Origin: Sthenelais limicola
Lineage: Eukaryota > Annelida > Polychaeta > Phyllodocida > Sigalionidae
Assembly (NCBI GenBank): GCA_942159475.1
Contig: OW804094.1
Coordinates: 21,061,067-21,125,066, forward strand
Reading direction: 5' to 3'
DNA length: 64,000 nt
Shown piece by piece: positions 11,001 through 23,381 of the stretch (within the stretch, counting starts at the first letter, position 1; each line of letters starts with the position of its first letter). Made by a program: the position numbers and the translations under genes. The notes below the pieces were generated by a model that was given only the letters and a program-made list of their open reading frames with translations, was not told the DNA's origin and made no database searches.

Positions 11001-11239
11001 GTGGGTCAGACTTTCAGAAAATGTACAATTGGCAGCTCTACACATTTAGGAAATTCTGCTGAATTCTGCTAAAAAATGAAGAATACCAGGTATATCTAAG
11101 TATATTTGGTATCGCATTGATTTAAGGTATCAGCTCTGTTACGCTAAACTGCATTTTGAAGCTAATTTTCGTCTTAAATGTGGGTTATTTGAGAGGATTG
11201 GTGAAGGCGAATTGTACATTTTCTGAAAATCTGACCCAT
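11001..11239 (+). mobile_element. M1 element, subfamily b
   Basis: Full length. The 10945-10977 spacer before it has a small hairpin, CTGGTAGAG/CTCTACCAG. Confidence 0.85.
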
Positions 11240-12099
11240 GTAACACATAAAACATATTCTATTCTATTCTAGTCTATATCCCAAACTGGAGTAGAAAGAG
11301 GTGTTCTAAGCAGAGAGTGAAAGGGGAAGGCTTGTGAAAGAATGGGAGAGTAACAGGGCTAGATGTCAGTACAGATTGACGGGTATGACAACTACTTTCC
11401 AATACACTAGATGGCACCACCTCTTCACCACCAACTGCGTGTACTTGTTCCGTGACTTAAAACTAGGTCAGTCTAGCCTAGTTCTGTTTCATAGGTTCTT
11501 GATTTATTGTTAGGCAGTTCAGTCAGGGTGTGGGACAGAATGTATCAGCATCACACGTTCATGGCGTCGATAATATTGTATAAATTCATGTTTTTAACTC
11601 ATCTCTTCCTCTCAATAACCCACCACTGACTGTTTTTAATTCTCATAAATTATCCTGTACCTTGTTTTCTATTTAATTGTACCTTAAATGAGTAACTATC
11701 TTATATTAATATGTGAATGTACTTCGTAACTTGTACTGTCCTAAACAGAGTTGATGTATAATATCTATTTTTCTCTATTTGTTTAAATCAGGCTGTCCTG
11801 AAAATATTCATACTCATACGTGTGGAAATGTTGTAGACCTGAATAAAATATTTTCTAAATCTAAAATCTCACAACTATTTTAATTTCACGACTATGCTGA
11901 ACAAGTGATGATGAAATAATTCACAATTGTCAGAAGTTAAACCTTGATAAAAACCAGTTTAGACTAGTTAAATAGCAGGCTAAACGTTACTGAAAAACTG
12001 GTTCCGAATCCTCAAAGGTTAAACCTGGATAACAAGCTCAGAGCTCTCAAAAGCTAAAGAGCTCGATGCAAACGAAATCACAATTTCAAATGTTAAAAC
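11240..12099 (+). other. Unassigned; likely plus-strand LINE/SINE 3' end at about 11700-11870
   Basis: TGAATAAAATATTTTCTAAA followed by TCTAAAATC resembles a polyadenylation signal plus an oligomeric tail. No reading frame upstream could be tied to it. Confidence 0.3.
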
Positions 12100-12167
12100 T
12101 GTACTGAATCTATCCCAGAATGCACTGTAACAGACATGCGGAGTGGCACATGCAAATCCCCTATTGT
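12100..12167 (+). mobile_element. M4 right-end fragment
   Basis: Shares CCAGAATGCACTGTA, CAGACATGCG and GGCACATGCAAATCCCCTAT with the end of the M4 copy at 6559. Confidence 0.6.
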
Positions 12168-12269
12168 ACAGTATGGGGTACTCGGAAGAGCTGTGAATAG
12201 CACAGACAGTATTCCACTTCCATTATTCTTTTGACTTAATATATATGTAACTGTGAAATGGAAATAAAA

Positions 12270-12292
12270 TCTATTATTATTATTATTATTAT
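12270..12292. repeat. (ATT)n microsatellite
   Basis: About seven ATT units following AATAAAATCT, possibly the tail of a short retroposon. Confidence 0.8.
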
Positions 12293-13090
12293 AATATGTT
12301 TTGCCCATAAAGAAATGTCTTAAACTAAGATTATAAGCGATCTGCATAGTGGTAACCCAAGTGTTGGTAGCACTGCATGAATATAGACCTTGACTACAGG
12401 GAGAATTGTGACAATTGCTTTGTCATATTGGTATGATTGATAAAATTACAGCTCGAATGGGTGCAGTCACTCCTTTTACAATGTAATATCTCCTGTGATG
12501 TCCTAGCATTCTTAAATATACAGAAAATATGAAAATACGAAAGTTGATGATTGATTTTCTATAGATTATTTAATGTAAGTGGTCCTTATGTTGTTGACGT
12601 AAAGATTAGTGAACAAGATATATGAATAAGATTAATGTGTCTAAAGTATTGAGTGATAATTTGTTTGTCATGAATTGATGTGACACAGCGCAGGTGGTGG
12701 TAATTCTATGTATTTTAATATTTCTAAAAATTAGTTCACAATATTTCACTTATATAATGTTAGTCATCATGCACTGAGATAAAGTGTAAACTGGACATAA
12801 TGTTGTGATGAAAACAAACTACATTGCAATTACACAACAACATCTTTCAAACCTAATACTTAAGATAGTGGCCAATTGACAGGTTCTGGCTTCAAACCTA
12901 GGCACAGGTGCAGTTTCACCTCATCCGACCAGGTACTATTCCAAACCCTTGAGTAAGTTACCAGGACTATTACAAATCATCTTCTGATTATAATTTCCAT
13001 AAGTCAAGAATTCATTAAAAATAACAGAAGTTTGTTTTTTTAAAGTTTTTCATATTCAACTTTTTCATTTGACAGTGTCCTGCCCCATAC
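12293..13090. other. Unassigned sequence
   Basis: No gene, repeat or structural RNA recognised. Confidence 0.3.
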
Positions 13091-13360
13091 TTTAACAGAG
13101 TTCCGTGTTATAGAGATTTAACAGGGAATGCAGCTTTAACAGAGTCCTGTGTTATAGTGATTTAGCAGGCAATGCACCTTTAACAGAGTCCTGTGTTATA
13201 GAGATTTAGTAGGGAATGCATCTTTAACAGAGTCCTGTGTTATAGAGATTTAGCAGGGAATGCAGCTTTAACAGAGTCCTGTGTTATAGAGATTTAGCAG
13301 TGAATGCAGCTTTAACAAAGGCCTGTGTTATAGACATTTAGCAGGGAATGCATCTTTAAG
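13091..13360 (+). repeat. 44-bp tandem repeat, about six copies
   Basis: The unit begins TTTAACAGAGTCCTGTGTTA and ends GCAGGGAATGCAGC; starts at 13091 and 13135 give the 44-base period. Units differ by 1-4 substitutions. Confidence 0.9.
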
Positions 13361-13645
13361 AGTATAGAGATAGCATCATTGGCTTGAATAGCGAGCCATG
13401 CTAGTGCCGATGATGAACCTAATAAACAGACACAAACAGATATAGACCTTGTTCTGATCTGCACCCAACTCTTATCCGCAAATCTAAACCTCTGCTGAGC
13501 GATAATCAGCGAGTTGATGACTAATAAATAAGACTTAATTGTTGCCTGGTGTGGTGATTAGCGAAGGTTTAATTAATTTAATTAGGTTTTCCTGGAAACA
13601 AGTGAATGTTAAGTCTAGATCACACAGGGAAGCGATGCTCAGTTG
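13361..13645. other. Unassigned spacer
   Basis: No feature recognised. Confidence 0.3.
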
Positions 13646-13884
13646 ATGGGACCGATTTTTAGAAAATGTACAATTCGCCTTCGCCAATTCTCTCAAATAA
13701 CCCAAATTTCAGGCAAAAATAAAGTTCAAAATACAATTCAACCTAACCAAACAGGTTGCTAGAATCAATGCAATGCCGAATATTCTCGAATTTACCTAGT
13801 ATTGACTAAATTGTAGCCTAATTTTGCAGAATTTACTAAATGTGTAGAGCTGCCAATTGTACATTTTTTGAAAATCCGACCCTG
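13646..13884 (-). mobile_element. M1 element, subfamily a
   Basis: Full length with worn ends (ATGGGACCGATTTTTAG, AATCCGACCC). Confidence 0.75.
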
Positions 13885-13928
13885 ATGCTGGAAGAGACAA
13901 CACTTGGATGAGGAAGTTCCCTCACGTT

Positions 13929-14205
13929 ATATGTGATGTGTCACAGAAAAGTCTTAAGTCGGAAAAATAGATTTTGAGATCATACATTTGGAACGATGAG
14001 ATGAAGTGAATTCCAACTGATGTTAACATTTAGAAACTCTATGAAGTATTTTTATATTTCATGTTTGATTTTGGTGGTCTTTGAAATAAAGTTTGCGTGT
14101 TGACAATTGGTAATAAAGTAGCTAAATATACTACATAGGATGATCTTAGTGACGGAAGGATATATTTACCCACCGTCTTGAAATTTGATAATGTACTCAT
14201 ACGAC
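13929..14205 (-). mobile_element. M2 element, truncated
   Basis: Left end TGTGATGTGTCACAG with a minus-orientation interior (GATTTTGAGATCA). The far end is lost before the terminal repeat. Confidence 0.6.
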
Positions 14206-14870
14206 TTGAAGTGAAATTGAAAAATCTTTTATTTGTCAGTAATATAATAACATTTACATAGAAAATAACAAACTGGTCTACAGGCTTCTGGGATAACCCC
14301 AGTTCTTCCAGTCGTTCCCATGTTTTTTAAGGTTAACTAAGAGCAGTGCTAGTGGATGTACATGATATTAATACAAGTTGTAACCAAGTTGATCATCTAG
14401 TTAATTAATTACGTAACCAACTATTACATAATCAACTTTTAATTTTCACCGGTCTACCTTACACATACACATCTATCAGCATGACTGTACAGTTTGCTGA
14501 GGTAATCATACAATACATTATGATTATGAACATAGTATGGCAATAATAATAATACCATGACTTATGACTCTTATTCTTGGTATGACATCACATATAAAAT
14601 GGGAACTCCCCACATGTCCTGTTTGATAGGTGAGGGACCTGTATCTAACGCTGTATTCACAACTCTTACAACAATAACAACATAAAAGCTTGACGTAGCT
14701 TACTTCTTGTTTGATGTATACCCCCAACATGAGAACATTCCCTTTAAAAAAATTTGGGAATAAAGCGGTCCTGCCACTGTTGACAAAATTGTTGGTGATG
14801 CGTTGACGATGAGGTAGTCGATAAGATTTTTGTGAAATTTATTGCATCGTTTTTGCATCGACTTGCCATC
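14206..14870. other. Unassigned sequence
   Basis: No gene supported. The small open frame at 14524-14730 shows no family features. Confidence 0.3.
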
Positions 14871-16571
14871 GCCTGTCTAATAGGGACCTTTATTTAACCC
14901 TTCTGTCTAATAGGGACCTTTATTTAACCCTTCTGTCTAATAGGGACCTTTATTTACCCCTCCTGTCTAATAGGGACCTTTATTTACCCCTCCTGTCTAA
15001 TAGGGACCTTTATTTAACTCTCCTGTCTAATAGGGACCTTTATTTTACCCTCCTGTCTAATAGGGACCTTTATTTACCCCTCCTGTCTAATAGGGACCTT
15101 TATTTACCCCCTCCTGTCTAATAGGGACCTTTATTTACCCCTCCTGTCTAATAGGGACCTTTATTTACCCCTCCTGTCTAATAGGGACCTTTATTTAACC
15201 CTTCTGTCTAATAGGGACCTTTATTTACCCCTCCTGTCTTATAGGGACCTTTATTTAACCCTCCTGTCTAATAGGGACCTTTATTTAACCCTCCTGTCTA
15301 ATAGGGACCTTTATTTAACCCTCCTGTCTAATAGGGACCTTTATTTACCCCTCCTGTCTAATAGGGACCTTTATTTAACCCTCCTGTCTAATAGGTACCT
15401 TTATTTAACCCTCCTGTCTAATAGGGACCTTTATTTAACCCTCCTCTTTCATAGGGACGTTTATTAACCCTCTTGTCTAACGGGGACCTTTATTTACCCC
15501 TCCTGTCTAATAGGGACCTTTATTTACCCCTCCTGTCAAATAGGGACCTTTATTTACCCCTCCTGTTTAATATGGACCTTTATTTACCCCTCCTGTCTAA
15601 TATGGACCTTTATTTACCCCTCATGTCAAATAGGGACCTTTATTTACCCCTCCTGTCTAATAGGGACCTTTATTTACCCCTCCTGTCTAATAGGGACCTT
15701 TATTTAACCTTCCTGTCTAATAGGGACCTTTATTTAACCCTCCTGTCTTATAGGGACCTTTATTTAACCCTCCTGTCTAACAGGGACCTTTATTTACCCT
15801 CCTGTCAAATAGGGACCTTTATTTACCCTCCTGTCTAATAGGGACCTTTATTTACCCTCCTGTCTAATATGGACCTTTATTTACCCTCCTGTCTAATATG
15901 GACCTTTATTTACCCCTCATGTCAAATAGGGACCTTTATTTACCCCTCCTGTCAAATAGGTACCTTTATTTACCCCCTCCTGTCTAATAGGGACCTTTAT
16001 TTAACCCTCCTGTCTAATAGGGACCTTTATTTACCCTCCTGTCTAATAGGGACCTTTATTTAACCCTCCAGTTTAATAGAGACCTTTATTCAACCCTCCT
16101 GTCTAATAGGGACCTTTATTTAACCCTCCTGTCTAATAGGGACCTTTATTTACCCTCCTGTCTAATAGGGACCTTTATTTAACCCTCCAGTTTAATAGAG
16201 ACCTTTATTCAACCCTCCTGTCTAATAGGGACCTTATTTAACCCTCCAGTTTAATAGAGACCTTTATGTAACCCTTCTGTCTAATAGGGACCTTTATTTA
16301 ACCCTCCTGTCTAAAAGGGGCCTTTATTTAACCCTCCTGTCTAATAGGGACCTTTATTTACCCCTCCTGTCTAATAGGGACCTTTATTTACCCTCCTGTC
16401 TAATAGGGACCTTTATTTAACTCTCTTGTTCAATAGGGACCTTTATTTAACCCTCTTGTTCAATAGGGACCTTTATTTAACTCTCTTGTTCAATAGGGAC
16501 CTTTATTTAACTCTCTTGTTCAATAGGGACCTTTATTTAACTCTCTTGTTCAATAGGGACCTTTATTTAAG
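14871..16571 (+). repeat. 30-bp tandem array, about 56 copies
   Basis: The unit contains TCTAATAGGGACCTTTATTT then AACCCTCCTG. The first dozens of units are exactly 30 bases; later ones lose one base (TTACCCTCC). A distinct variant (CTCTTGTTCAATAGGGACC) fills the last five units, a sign of local homogenisation. The period is a multiple of three, so open frames of 10-residue repeats appear; they are not genes. Confidence 0.97.
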
Positions 16572-16985
16572 GTTGTATACTTAGCTATACACACAACAAA
16601 GCCTTACCAGGCGTACTCCATGTCTGATATATATATAGGTCTGAAGTCTTTACAAAAATTTAAATAAAGAACATGTAAAAACCTCTATAAGGTGAGTATA
16701 GTAAAACACTCTACATAGTGACAATAGCTCCTCATTGTTCTATAGAGGCACTTCTTATACCCTCCTCAGTTTCATTCTCAACGCTTGTGAGTTTTTTGTC
16801 GCCTGTATCCAATCTAGCCTGCGTTGCTCCCACCAGCGCGCCTGCCTTCATCACGGCCAGATGGTGATTACTCTCTCTATTGTCTTTGATATAAGGTTTT
16901 ATATGCCTGCTAGCATATTGGTTCCCCCTCCTATATATATAGACTCTTATCTTGCTTCCTCTTGCTCCTCTTGCTCCCTCTTTTG
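16572..16985. other. Unassigned spacer
   Basis: No gene supported. Short TATATATA runs at 16628 and 16933. Confidence 0.3.
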
Positions 16986-17840
16986 CTGAGTCTCCCCTCA
17001 TTTTCTTCTTCCCTCCCTCCCCTCTCTATCCATTGTCTGTCTATCTCTCCTCTCTCCCTCTCTCTCACTCTCCATCTCTGTCTGTTTTTCTCCTTTTCTT
17101 TCTCTCTCTCTCCCTCACGTCCTCTCTCTATCTTTCTCTTTCTCTCTCCCTCTCTTCTCTCTCTCCCTCTCACTCTCCATCTCTGTCTGTTTTTCTCCCT
17201 TCCTTTCTCTCTCTCTCCCTCACGTCCTCTCTCTATCTTTCTCTTTCTCTCTCCCTCTCTTCTCTCTCTCCCTCTCACTCTCCATCTCTGTCTGTTTTTC
17301 TCCCTTCCTTTCTCTCTCTCTCTCCCTCACGTCCTCTCTCTATCTTTCTCTTTCTCTCTCCCTCTCTTCTCTCTCTCCCTCTCTCTCTTTCTCTCCCTCT
17401 CTCTCCCTCTTTCTATCTGTCTCTCGCCCTCTCACTCCCTCTCTTTCTAACTTCCTTATATATATATTCCTCCCTGTGCATCTCTCCCTCCCTTATACTC
17501 TCTCCCTGTCAACAAGTGCTTGCTCTCCCTCTGTTTCTCCCTCTCTCTCCTTCTCTCTTTTCCCTCCATCATTCTCCTGTTCCCTCCCCCACTCTTTTCC
17601 CCATCCATCTCTCTATATCCCCCATCCGCCCTCCCACTCTCCTACCCTCCCTCTCACTTGCCTCTCCCTCTCTCTCTCACACTCCCTCTCTTGCTCTCAC
17701 TCCCTCTCTTTGCACTGCTTCCCTCGTACTCTCCCTCTTGTTCTCTCACCCCCCTCCCATTCTTCTCCTTCCCCCTCGTGGCCCGCTCCTTCTCCTACCC
17801 TCTCCCATCTATTGGTACCCACTCTCTTTCATCTGCGTAA
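16986..17840 (+). repeat. Polypyrimidine tract with three 105-bp repeats
   Basis: CCATCTCTGTCTGTTTTTCT recurs at 17072, 17177 and 17282, so the core is a 105-base tandem repeat inside C/T-only sequence. Open frames on both strands are low-complexity artefacts. Confidence 0.93.
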
Positions 17841-17903
17841 CTAAGATTAAATCTACATAAAAAGGCCGCATCCTACAGTGGTTGAGTGGTGGAGTGGTTG
17901 GAT

Positions 17904-18129
17904 GTGGGTCAGATTTTCAGAAAATGTACAATTCACCTTTACCAATCTTCTCATATAACCCAAATAAAGTTCAAAATACAGTTCAACTTAACCAAACAGA
18001 TTGCTAGAATCGATGCAATGCCAAATATACTCGAATTTACCTTGTATTGACCAAATTGCAGCCTTATTCAGCAGAATTTACTAAATGTGTGCTTTTGCCA
18101 CTTGTACATTTTCTGAAAATCTGACCCAT
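17904..18129 (-). mobile_element. M1 element, subfamily a, between two polypyrimidine tracts
   Basis: About 226 bp, slightly shortened (AACCCAAATAAAGTTC lacks the usual TTTCAGACA stretch). Confidence 0.8.
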
Positions 18130-18204
18130 GTATGTCCACACGATGAGCACTTCCCCTGTGTATAGATCCTCATACTAAATATCCATGTTTCTACTGTTAA
18201 AGTT

Positions 18205-18768
18205 GCTGTTCTTCCTCTCTCTCTCACTCTCACCCGATCTTTCCTTGGCTTTCTTAGGCCCATCCCGCCTCTCTCTTTCTCTCTGTCCCATTTCTCCCAT
18301 CTCTTGCCTCTCCCTTTCTAACTCTCTCTTCATTTCCCTCACTCAGCCTCTCTCCCCTCTCGTCACTCCCCTCTTTCCTCTCCCTTCCCTTCGCTCTTTC
18401 TCTCTGTGACCTCCCCCTTTTTATCCTCTCTCTTTCTCTGATGTGTGTGCTTGCATACTGGCTTGTTCTCTCTCCCTCTCTTTCTTTTTGTCTCTAATGC
18501 TTTCACTCTCACACTCTCTTTCTCTGTCTCTCCTCGTCTCTCTCGTCCCCTTTCTCGTCCCCCCTATCTGTTATTCTTTGTCCCCCTCTCTCTCTGCCCC
18601 CTCTCTTTCTCCCCCTCTCTCATCTCCTCTTCCCATTCTCTTCCCTTGTGTTTCTTCCTCCTATCTTTCTCTTACCCCTCTTCTCCCCTCTTCCCCCTTA
18701 GCGTCCCTCTCTCTCCCCCTCTCTTCTCACATTCTACCATTATCCCCTCCCTCTCTCTTGTTCTCCCA
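18205..18768 (+). repeat. Polypyrimidine tract
   Basis: Irregular CTCTCT/CCCTCT-rich sequence with no clear higher-order period. Pyrimidine-rich on the plus strand, like the tracts at 8536 and 16986. Confidence 0.9.
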
Positions 18769-18769
18769 T

Positions 18770-18999
18770 ATGGGTCAGATTTTCAGAAAATGTCTTGACC
18801 AATCCTCTCAAATAACCCACATTTAAGACAAAAATGAGCTTCAAAATGCAGTTTAACATAACAGAACTGATACTTTGAATCAATGCGATACCAAATATAC
18901 TCAGATATAACCGGTATTTTTCATTTTTCAGCGTAATTCAGGAGAATTTCCTAAATGTGTAGAGCTGCCAATTGTACATTTTCTGAACATCTAACCCAT
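18770..18999 (-). mobile_element. M1 element, subfamily b
   Basis: Has a small deletion after AAAATGT that removes TACAATTCGCC of the left repeat. Confidence 0.8.
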
Positions 19000-19261
19000 A
19001 TCCAGAGTGACACTACACAAGGCAGATAGGCATGGCGCATCGCCCCATCAATAGCCGCTATGTAGAGAGAAGACTATCCTTTATTCCCTCAGCTGCCACT
19101 GACTTGTTTCCTGATCAAAAGAACCAGATATGGTGGTGGTGTGGCTGGAGGTCACTGCTGAGCCCGGCCCTTAACCCTCCCATCTCCGCTCCATCAAAGA
19201 CTGCAGGCCCATTTCTCACTTTAAAGCCTGCATATTGCACTGGTAAATGTAACCTTAATCT

Positions 19262-19995
19262 CTGCACACACACTGCCACTACCACAGCCTGCGGGTGGTG
19301 GGTATATGGGCTGCTATAGCATATATACATGTAATATTACATGTATATTAGACTGCACACACACCACCACTACCACAGCCTACACCCGCGGGGTATATGG
19401 ACTGCTATAGCATATATACATGTAATATTACATGTATATTATACTGTACACACACCACCACTACCACAGCCTACACCCGCGGGGTATATGGGCTGCTATA
19501 GCATATATACATGTAATATTACATGTATATTATACTGTACACACACCACCAATACCACAGCCTACACCCGCGGGGTATATGGGCTGCTATAGCATATATA
19601 CATGTAATATTACATGTATATTATACTGTACACACACCACCACTACCACAGCCTACACCCGCGGGGTATATGGGCTGCTATAGCATATATACATGTAATA
19701 TTACATGTATATTATACTGCACACACTCTGTGACTACCACAGCCTACACCCGCGGGGTATATGGGCTGCTATAGCTTATATACATGTAATATTACATGTA
19801 TATTATACTGCACACACTCTGTGACTACCACAGCCTACACCCGCGGGGTATATGGGCTGCTATAGCTTATATACATGTAATATTACATGTATATTATACT
19901 GCACACACTCTGTGACTACCACAGCCTACACCCGCGGGGTATATGGGCTGCTATATCATATATACATGTAACATTACATGTATATTATACTGTAC
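19262..19995 (+). repeat. 91-bp tandem array with two palindromes per unit, about eight copies
   Basis: Each unit has CACCACTACCACAGCCTACA, a GC palindrome CCCGCGGG, and a perfect 26-bp AT palindrome whose half-site is ATATACATGTAAT. Units 1-5 begin CACACACCACCA; units 6-8 carry the variant CACACTCTGTGA. The 91-base period makes the frame drift, so open frames of 83 residues recur every unit; they are not genes. Confidence 0.95.
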
Positions 19996-20550
19996 AATCT
20001 CTGCACACAAACCCGGTGCTCTTTGCATTGCAAGTACCAAATAGCTTGGAAATAATGTTCCCAGAATTTGTTTTTGTTTCTTGCAATACCTGTTGCAGAT
20101 GTCTAGAACAGAGTCTCGCTTTATTTTTACAATTTTTCTTTTCACATCATCTGGCAATCTTTTGGCAGTATGCCATCAACAGTATCGTTAGTATGCTTAG
20201 CTACTCTGAAAGCCTTGTTTTTTCAATGAATCATTGATCTCAAATCTCTGATGTGTAGAATATTGCCATATTTAACCATATAGCTCAGCAGTGTGTATAG
20301 TTGATCTTGAATTTTAGAAAACTCCTTAGTAGTGAGTAGTTAAATAACTATTTCTCTAGCTTGATTCACCATGAAACCATAACCCCACCCACCCTATCCT
20401 CTTCCCCTAAATAGTTTATTTGAAAAACTCTCATTTATTACCTAATGCCTTATATTACGATGGGGAGTGTGTGTATGCCTGGTCATTCTCAGACATGTTC
20501 CCCATACAGCCAGTCGCCAGTGTTACATATAGTCAACCATGTATTCAACG
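19996..20550. other. Unassigned sequence
   Basis: No gene or repeat recognised. Confidence 0.3.
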
Positions 20551-20726
20551 ACAGTGGAACCTCTCTATTGAGACCACCCTTGGGACTGGATGATTTGTGG
20601 TCTCATAGCGAGGTGTTCTCATTAGAGGGGTTAATCTGATAAGAGGAAAGCAATTAGGGACTGAGAGAAACTTGTATAGAGGGGTGGTCTCTATAGAGAG
20701 GTGGTCTTTATGCGAGGTTCCACTGT
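20551..20726. mobile_element. M3 inverted-repeat element, about 176 bp
   Basis: ACAGTGGAACCTCTCTATTG at the left and GCGAGGTTCCACTGT at the right are inverted partners; AGACCACC and GGTGGTCT motifs repeat inside on both strands. Non-coding. Confidence 0.85.
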
Positions 20727-20802
20727 ATCAACATGTGCATTGTATATCAATGACATATTTGAATAATCATTTTAGTAGACTGAAATGATATTATGTGTGT
20801 AT

Positions 20803-21040
20803 ATGGATCAGATTTTCAGAAAATGTACAATTAGAAGCTCTACACATTTAAGAAATTCTCCTGAATTAGGCTGAAAAATGAAGAATACTGAGTATATCTG
20901 AGTACATTTGGTATGCATTGATTTAAAGTATCAGTTCTGTTAAGGTAAACTGCATTTTGAAGCTCATTTTTGTCTGAAATGTGGGTTATTTGAGGAGGAT
21001 TGGTGAAGGCGAATTGTACATTTTCTGAAATCTGACCCAT
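20803..21040 (+). mobile_element. M1 element, subfamily b
   Basis: Full length, lying between the two M3 copies. Confidence 0.85.
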
Positions 21041-21110
21041 GTGTGGGTGTAAAGGAGATGGTGTCCAGTTCATCAAATAATAGTAATAATAGTAATAGCT
21101 CATCAAAGGT

Positions 21111-21290
21111 ACAGTGGAACCTCACATAAAGACCACCTCAATATAGAGACCACCCCTCTATTAGGACCAGTTTTCCCAGTCACGAATTATTCCCTCTTAT
21201 TAGATTTAGTGCACTCTAAAGAGACCACCTCGCTATGAGACCAAAAATCATTCAGTCCCGCGGGTGGTCTTAATAGAGAGGTTCCACTGT
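21111..21290. mobile_element. M3 inverted-repeat element, second copy
   Basis: Ends ACAGTGGAACCTCACATAAA and GAGAGGTTCCACTGT, about 180 bp, preceded by GGT and followed by ACA. Confidence 0.85.
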
Positions 21291-22162
21291 ACATTGTAAT
21301 TAATATGAGGCAAAATGGACGGTTGTGAAGCATGTCCTGATTTGAGTTTACTATGGACTAAAGAATATCATATGCTTAACTTAATTGGTTGTAAAGTTAA
21401 AGTATGTCTTCGTAAATTTATCTAGATTTCTCGTTTTTATAGTTTAATCTGTAAAATGACAACGCATTAAAACAGCCATCTATATAAAAGTCTTTTTTAA
21501 AGCAATCTGTTTAAAATTGACGCAACTGAAAATGTTTAAAAACTAAAAATGCTGTTAAATTTGCACCAAAGTCGATTAGGAGCAGAGAGCTGGCACAATC
21601 TCCACTGTGGCGTGTTCTTAACCCAGATTGGACACAGAGCGACACAAGGGCCCACACGCAATGCCTACCAAGCAGCTCGGCCCATAAACCAGGGGCTTAA
21701 CCCAGCGCCCAATCGCTCCTTATAGTGGCAGTGGGCGCTAAAAACCGGGCCCCTTGTGTCCGTGGGCTCTAAAAGCTAGTCCCCTTGTGGCAGTTTAATT
21801 CCAGTAGACATTTCAGGGGAAGGTGCAGAGGGAGATCTGCCCCATCACATTCCTCTTTTATTTAAATAAATGTTATGTTTAAATCTATCAATTAGGAAAT
21901 GTCACACAAAATGATATATTTTTAATTATTTTCCAACAAGAACCCTTGCTCAGAATGTTTTTATTTTGGAATTGTTTTGTGCTGGTAGTAATATGAATAT
22001 ATATTAAGACTTACAAAAGATTTCTTAGGATATGAAAACAGACATTTGTGGATGGAGGAATGAGATGAGATGTGGGTTAAACATGTGAATAAATATGATG
22101 TTGATAACAGATTCAACATTAAACAGTCATTTGAGAAACATTCAGGTATATATTAACATTAT
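21291..22162. other. Unassigned; GC-richer patch at 21580-21800
   Basis: 21640-21800 repeats motifs such as CCCTTGTG, GGGCTCTAAAA and GTGGGCGCTAAAAA in both orientations and may be an eroded inverted-repeat element. No gene. Confidence 0.35.
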
Positions 22163-22357
22163 AGGGCGACTCCACTAGAGAGAAAAACGGCGCCGACAAA
22201 TTTTGTTGTTGCCCACTAATTTGTTGCAACAAATATCCATACAGAAACAACAGTTTCCAGAGAATGTGGCAACACATCTGACACTCCTCCATTTGCGTTT
22301 TCATTGCAAACATGGAATGAACTGATGTTAGTGGGCAACAAGACAATTTGTCGCCCT
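22163..22357. repeat. Foldback element, about 30-bp arms
   Basis: GACAAATTTTGTTGTTGCCC at the left mirrors GGGCAACAAGACAATTTGTC at the right; the outer GGGCGAC pairs with GTCGCCC. No coding capacity. Confidence 0.75.
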
Positions 22358-22481
22358 CCAGCCATTCTACCCAACCGTTTCCTGGTCTTGCCCTTTACAC
22401 TAACCCTGATTAATTATTTGCGTTTCACAGAGCGTCGTTCTTGCCGCCATTTATTAACCAACAACATAAAAACATACATAA

Positions 22482-22896
22482 TTGTGACCCGTTTTAGAAA
22501 AATGAGTCATAAGTCGCAAAATATGGATTTTGAGATATGGCCATATTTGAAAAGAGGAGATCAATCCGATTCAAATGATAGTAAACACTAATAACCACAT
22601 AAGAATTTCTATATTTTATGTTTGATATTTTTATTTTGAAAAAAGAGGAAGATTTTAATGTTTCTGGATGGATAATTACCAGTAAAGTAACTGACTATAC
22701 TCCATATGAAGGACTTCAAAACGCAAAGATGTATTTAATACAATATCCCGAAATTTCTTACATGGAGTCATATTATGCCTATAAGTACTGAACCCTCTAA
22801 AAATCAGAACATTTCAATAAAAAGATCTTATGTAAGAATCACTTTAAAAAATACCAATTTTGCGACTTGTGACTCATTTTCCGGGAACACATCATA
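22482..22896 (-). mobile_element. M2 element
   Basis: Full length; left TGTGACCCGTTTTAG, right TTTCCGGGAACACATCA. Confidence 0.8.
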
Positions 22897-23255
22897 TATG
22901 GATAGCATAGGTTGAAAGTACACAGTTGCAGAGGATATTGTGTTTAACAAAAGACTTGTCCTTTGTTTGTTTTTGATTATTGTTATTGTTTTGCTTTTAA
23001 TTAATATGGGTCGGCCTTTAAGGTCAAGGTTTGAGCAATGGTCGCTGAGTTACTTTAACATCCGTTCCATTTTTATAGTCAGTAATTTTTATATAATAGA
23101 ACTGCAGGAGTTGTTGATCTGGGGCAAAGGATGGACCCAAGACAACTCTTTTCATGGAACACCCCACTGCTATTTATATTCCACGGTGGTATTAAATGAA
23201 ATATAAATTATAACATAATTATATAGTCTTTCATTTACTAACACATGAACCGCAT
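22897..23255. other. Unassigned spacer
   Basis: T-rich; an 88-residue open frame has no recognisable domain. Confidence 0.3.
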
Positions 23256-23381
23256 GAGGATGTGGTATGAACATGTTTTCCTCATAGGTGTGAGAAAAAT
23301 CTCCCTTTGAGTGATAGCAAGTCTGTTGAGGAGACAGGATTGTTCAAGCACCTATGAGGAAACACGTTCATGCACCACCTC
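23256..23381. repeat. Foldback element, about 33-bp arms
   Basis: GAGGATGTGGTATGAACATG plus TTTTCCTCATAGGTG at the left, CACCTATGAGGAAA plus CACGTTCATGCACCACCTC at the right; two or three mismatches. Confidence 0.8.

Noticed and set aside
15473..16063. Open frames with repeated SNRDLYLPLL peptides
   Set aside because: They result from a 30-base tandem unit free of stops in that register; no flanking coding signal.
16931..17860. Overlapping frames on both strands, including a basic Arg/Glu-rich one on the minus strand
   Set aside because: Low-complexity polypyrimidine/polypurine sequence; both strands are open for compositional reasons.
19032..19319. 95-residue frame before the 91-bp array
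   Set aside because: It runs into the satellite and shows no recognisable family.
19341..19774. Series of 83-residue frames spaced 91 bases apart
   Set aside because: Shadows of the 91-bp satellite.
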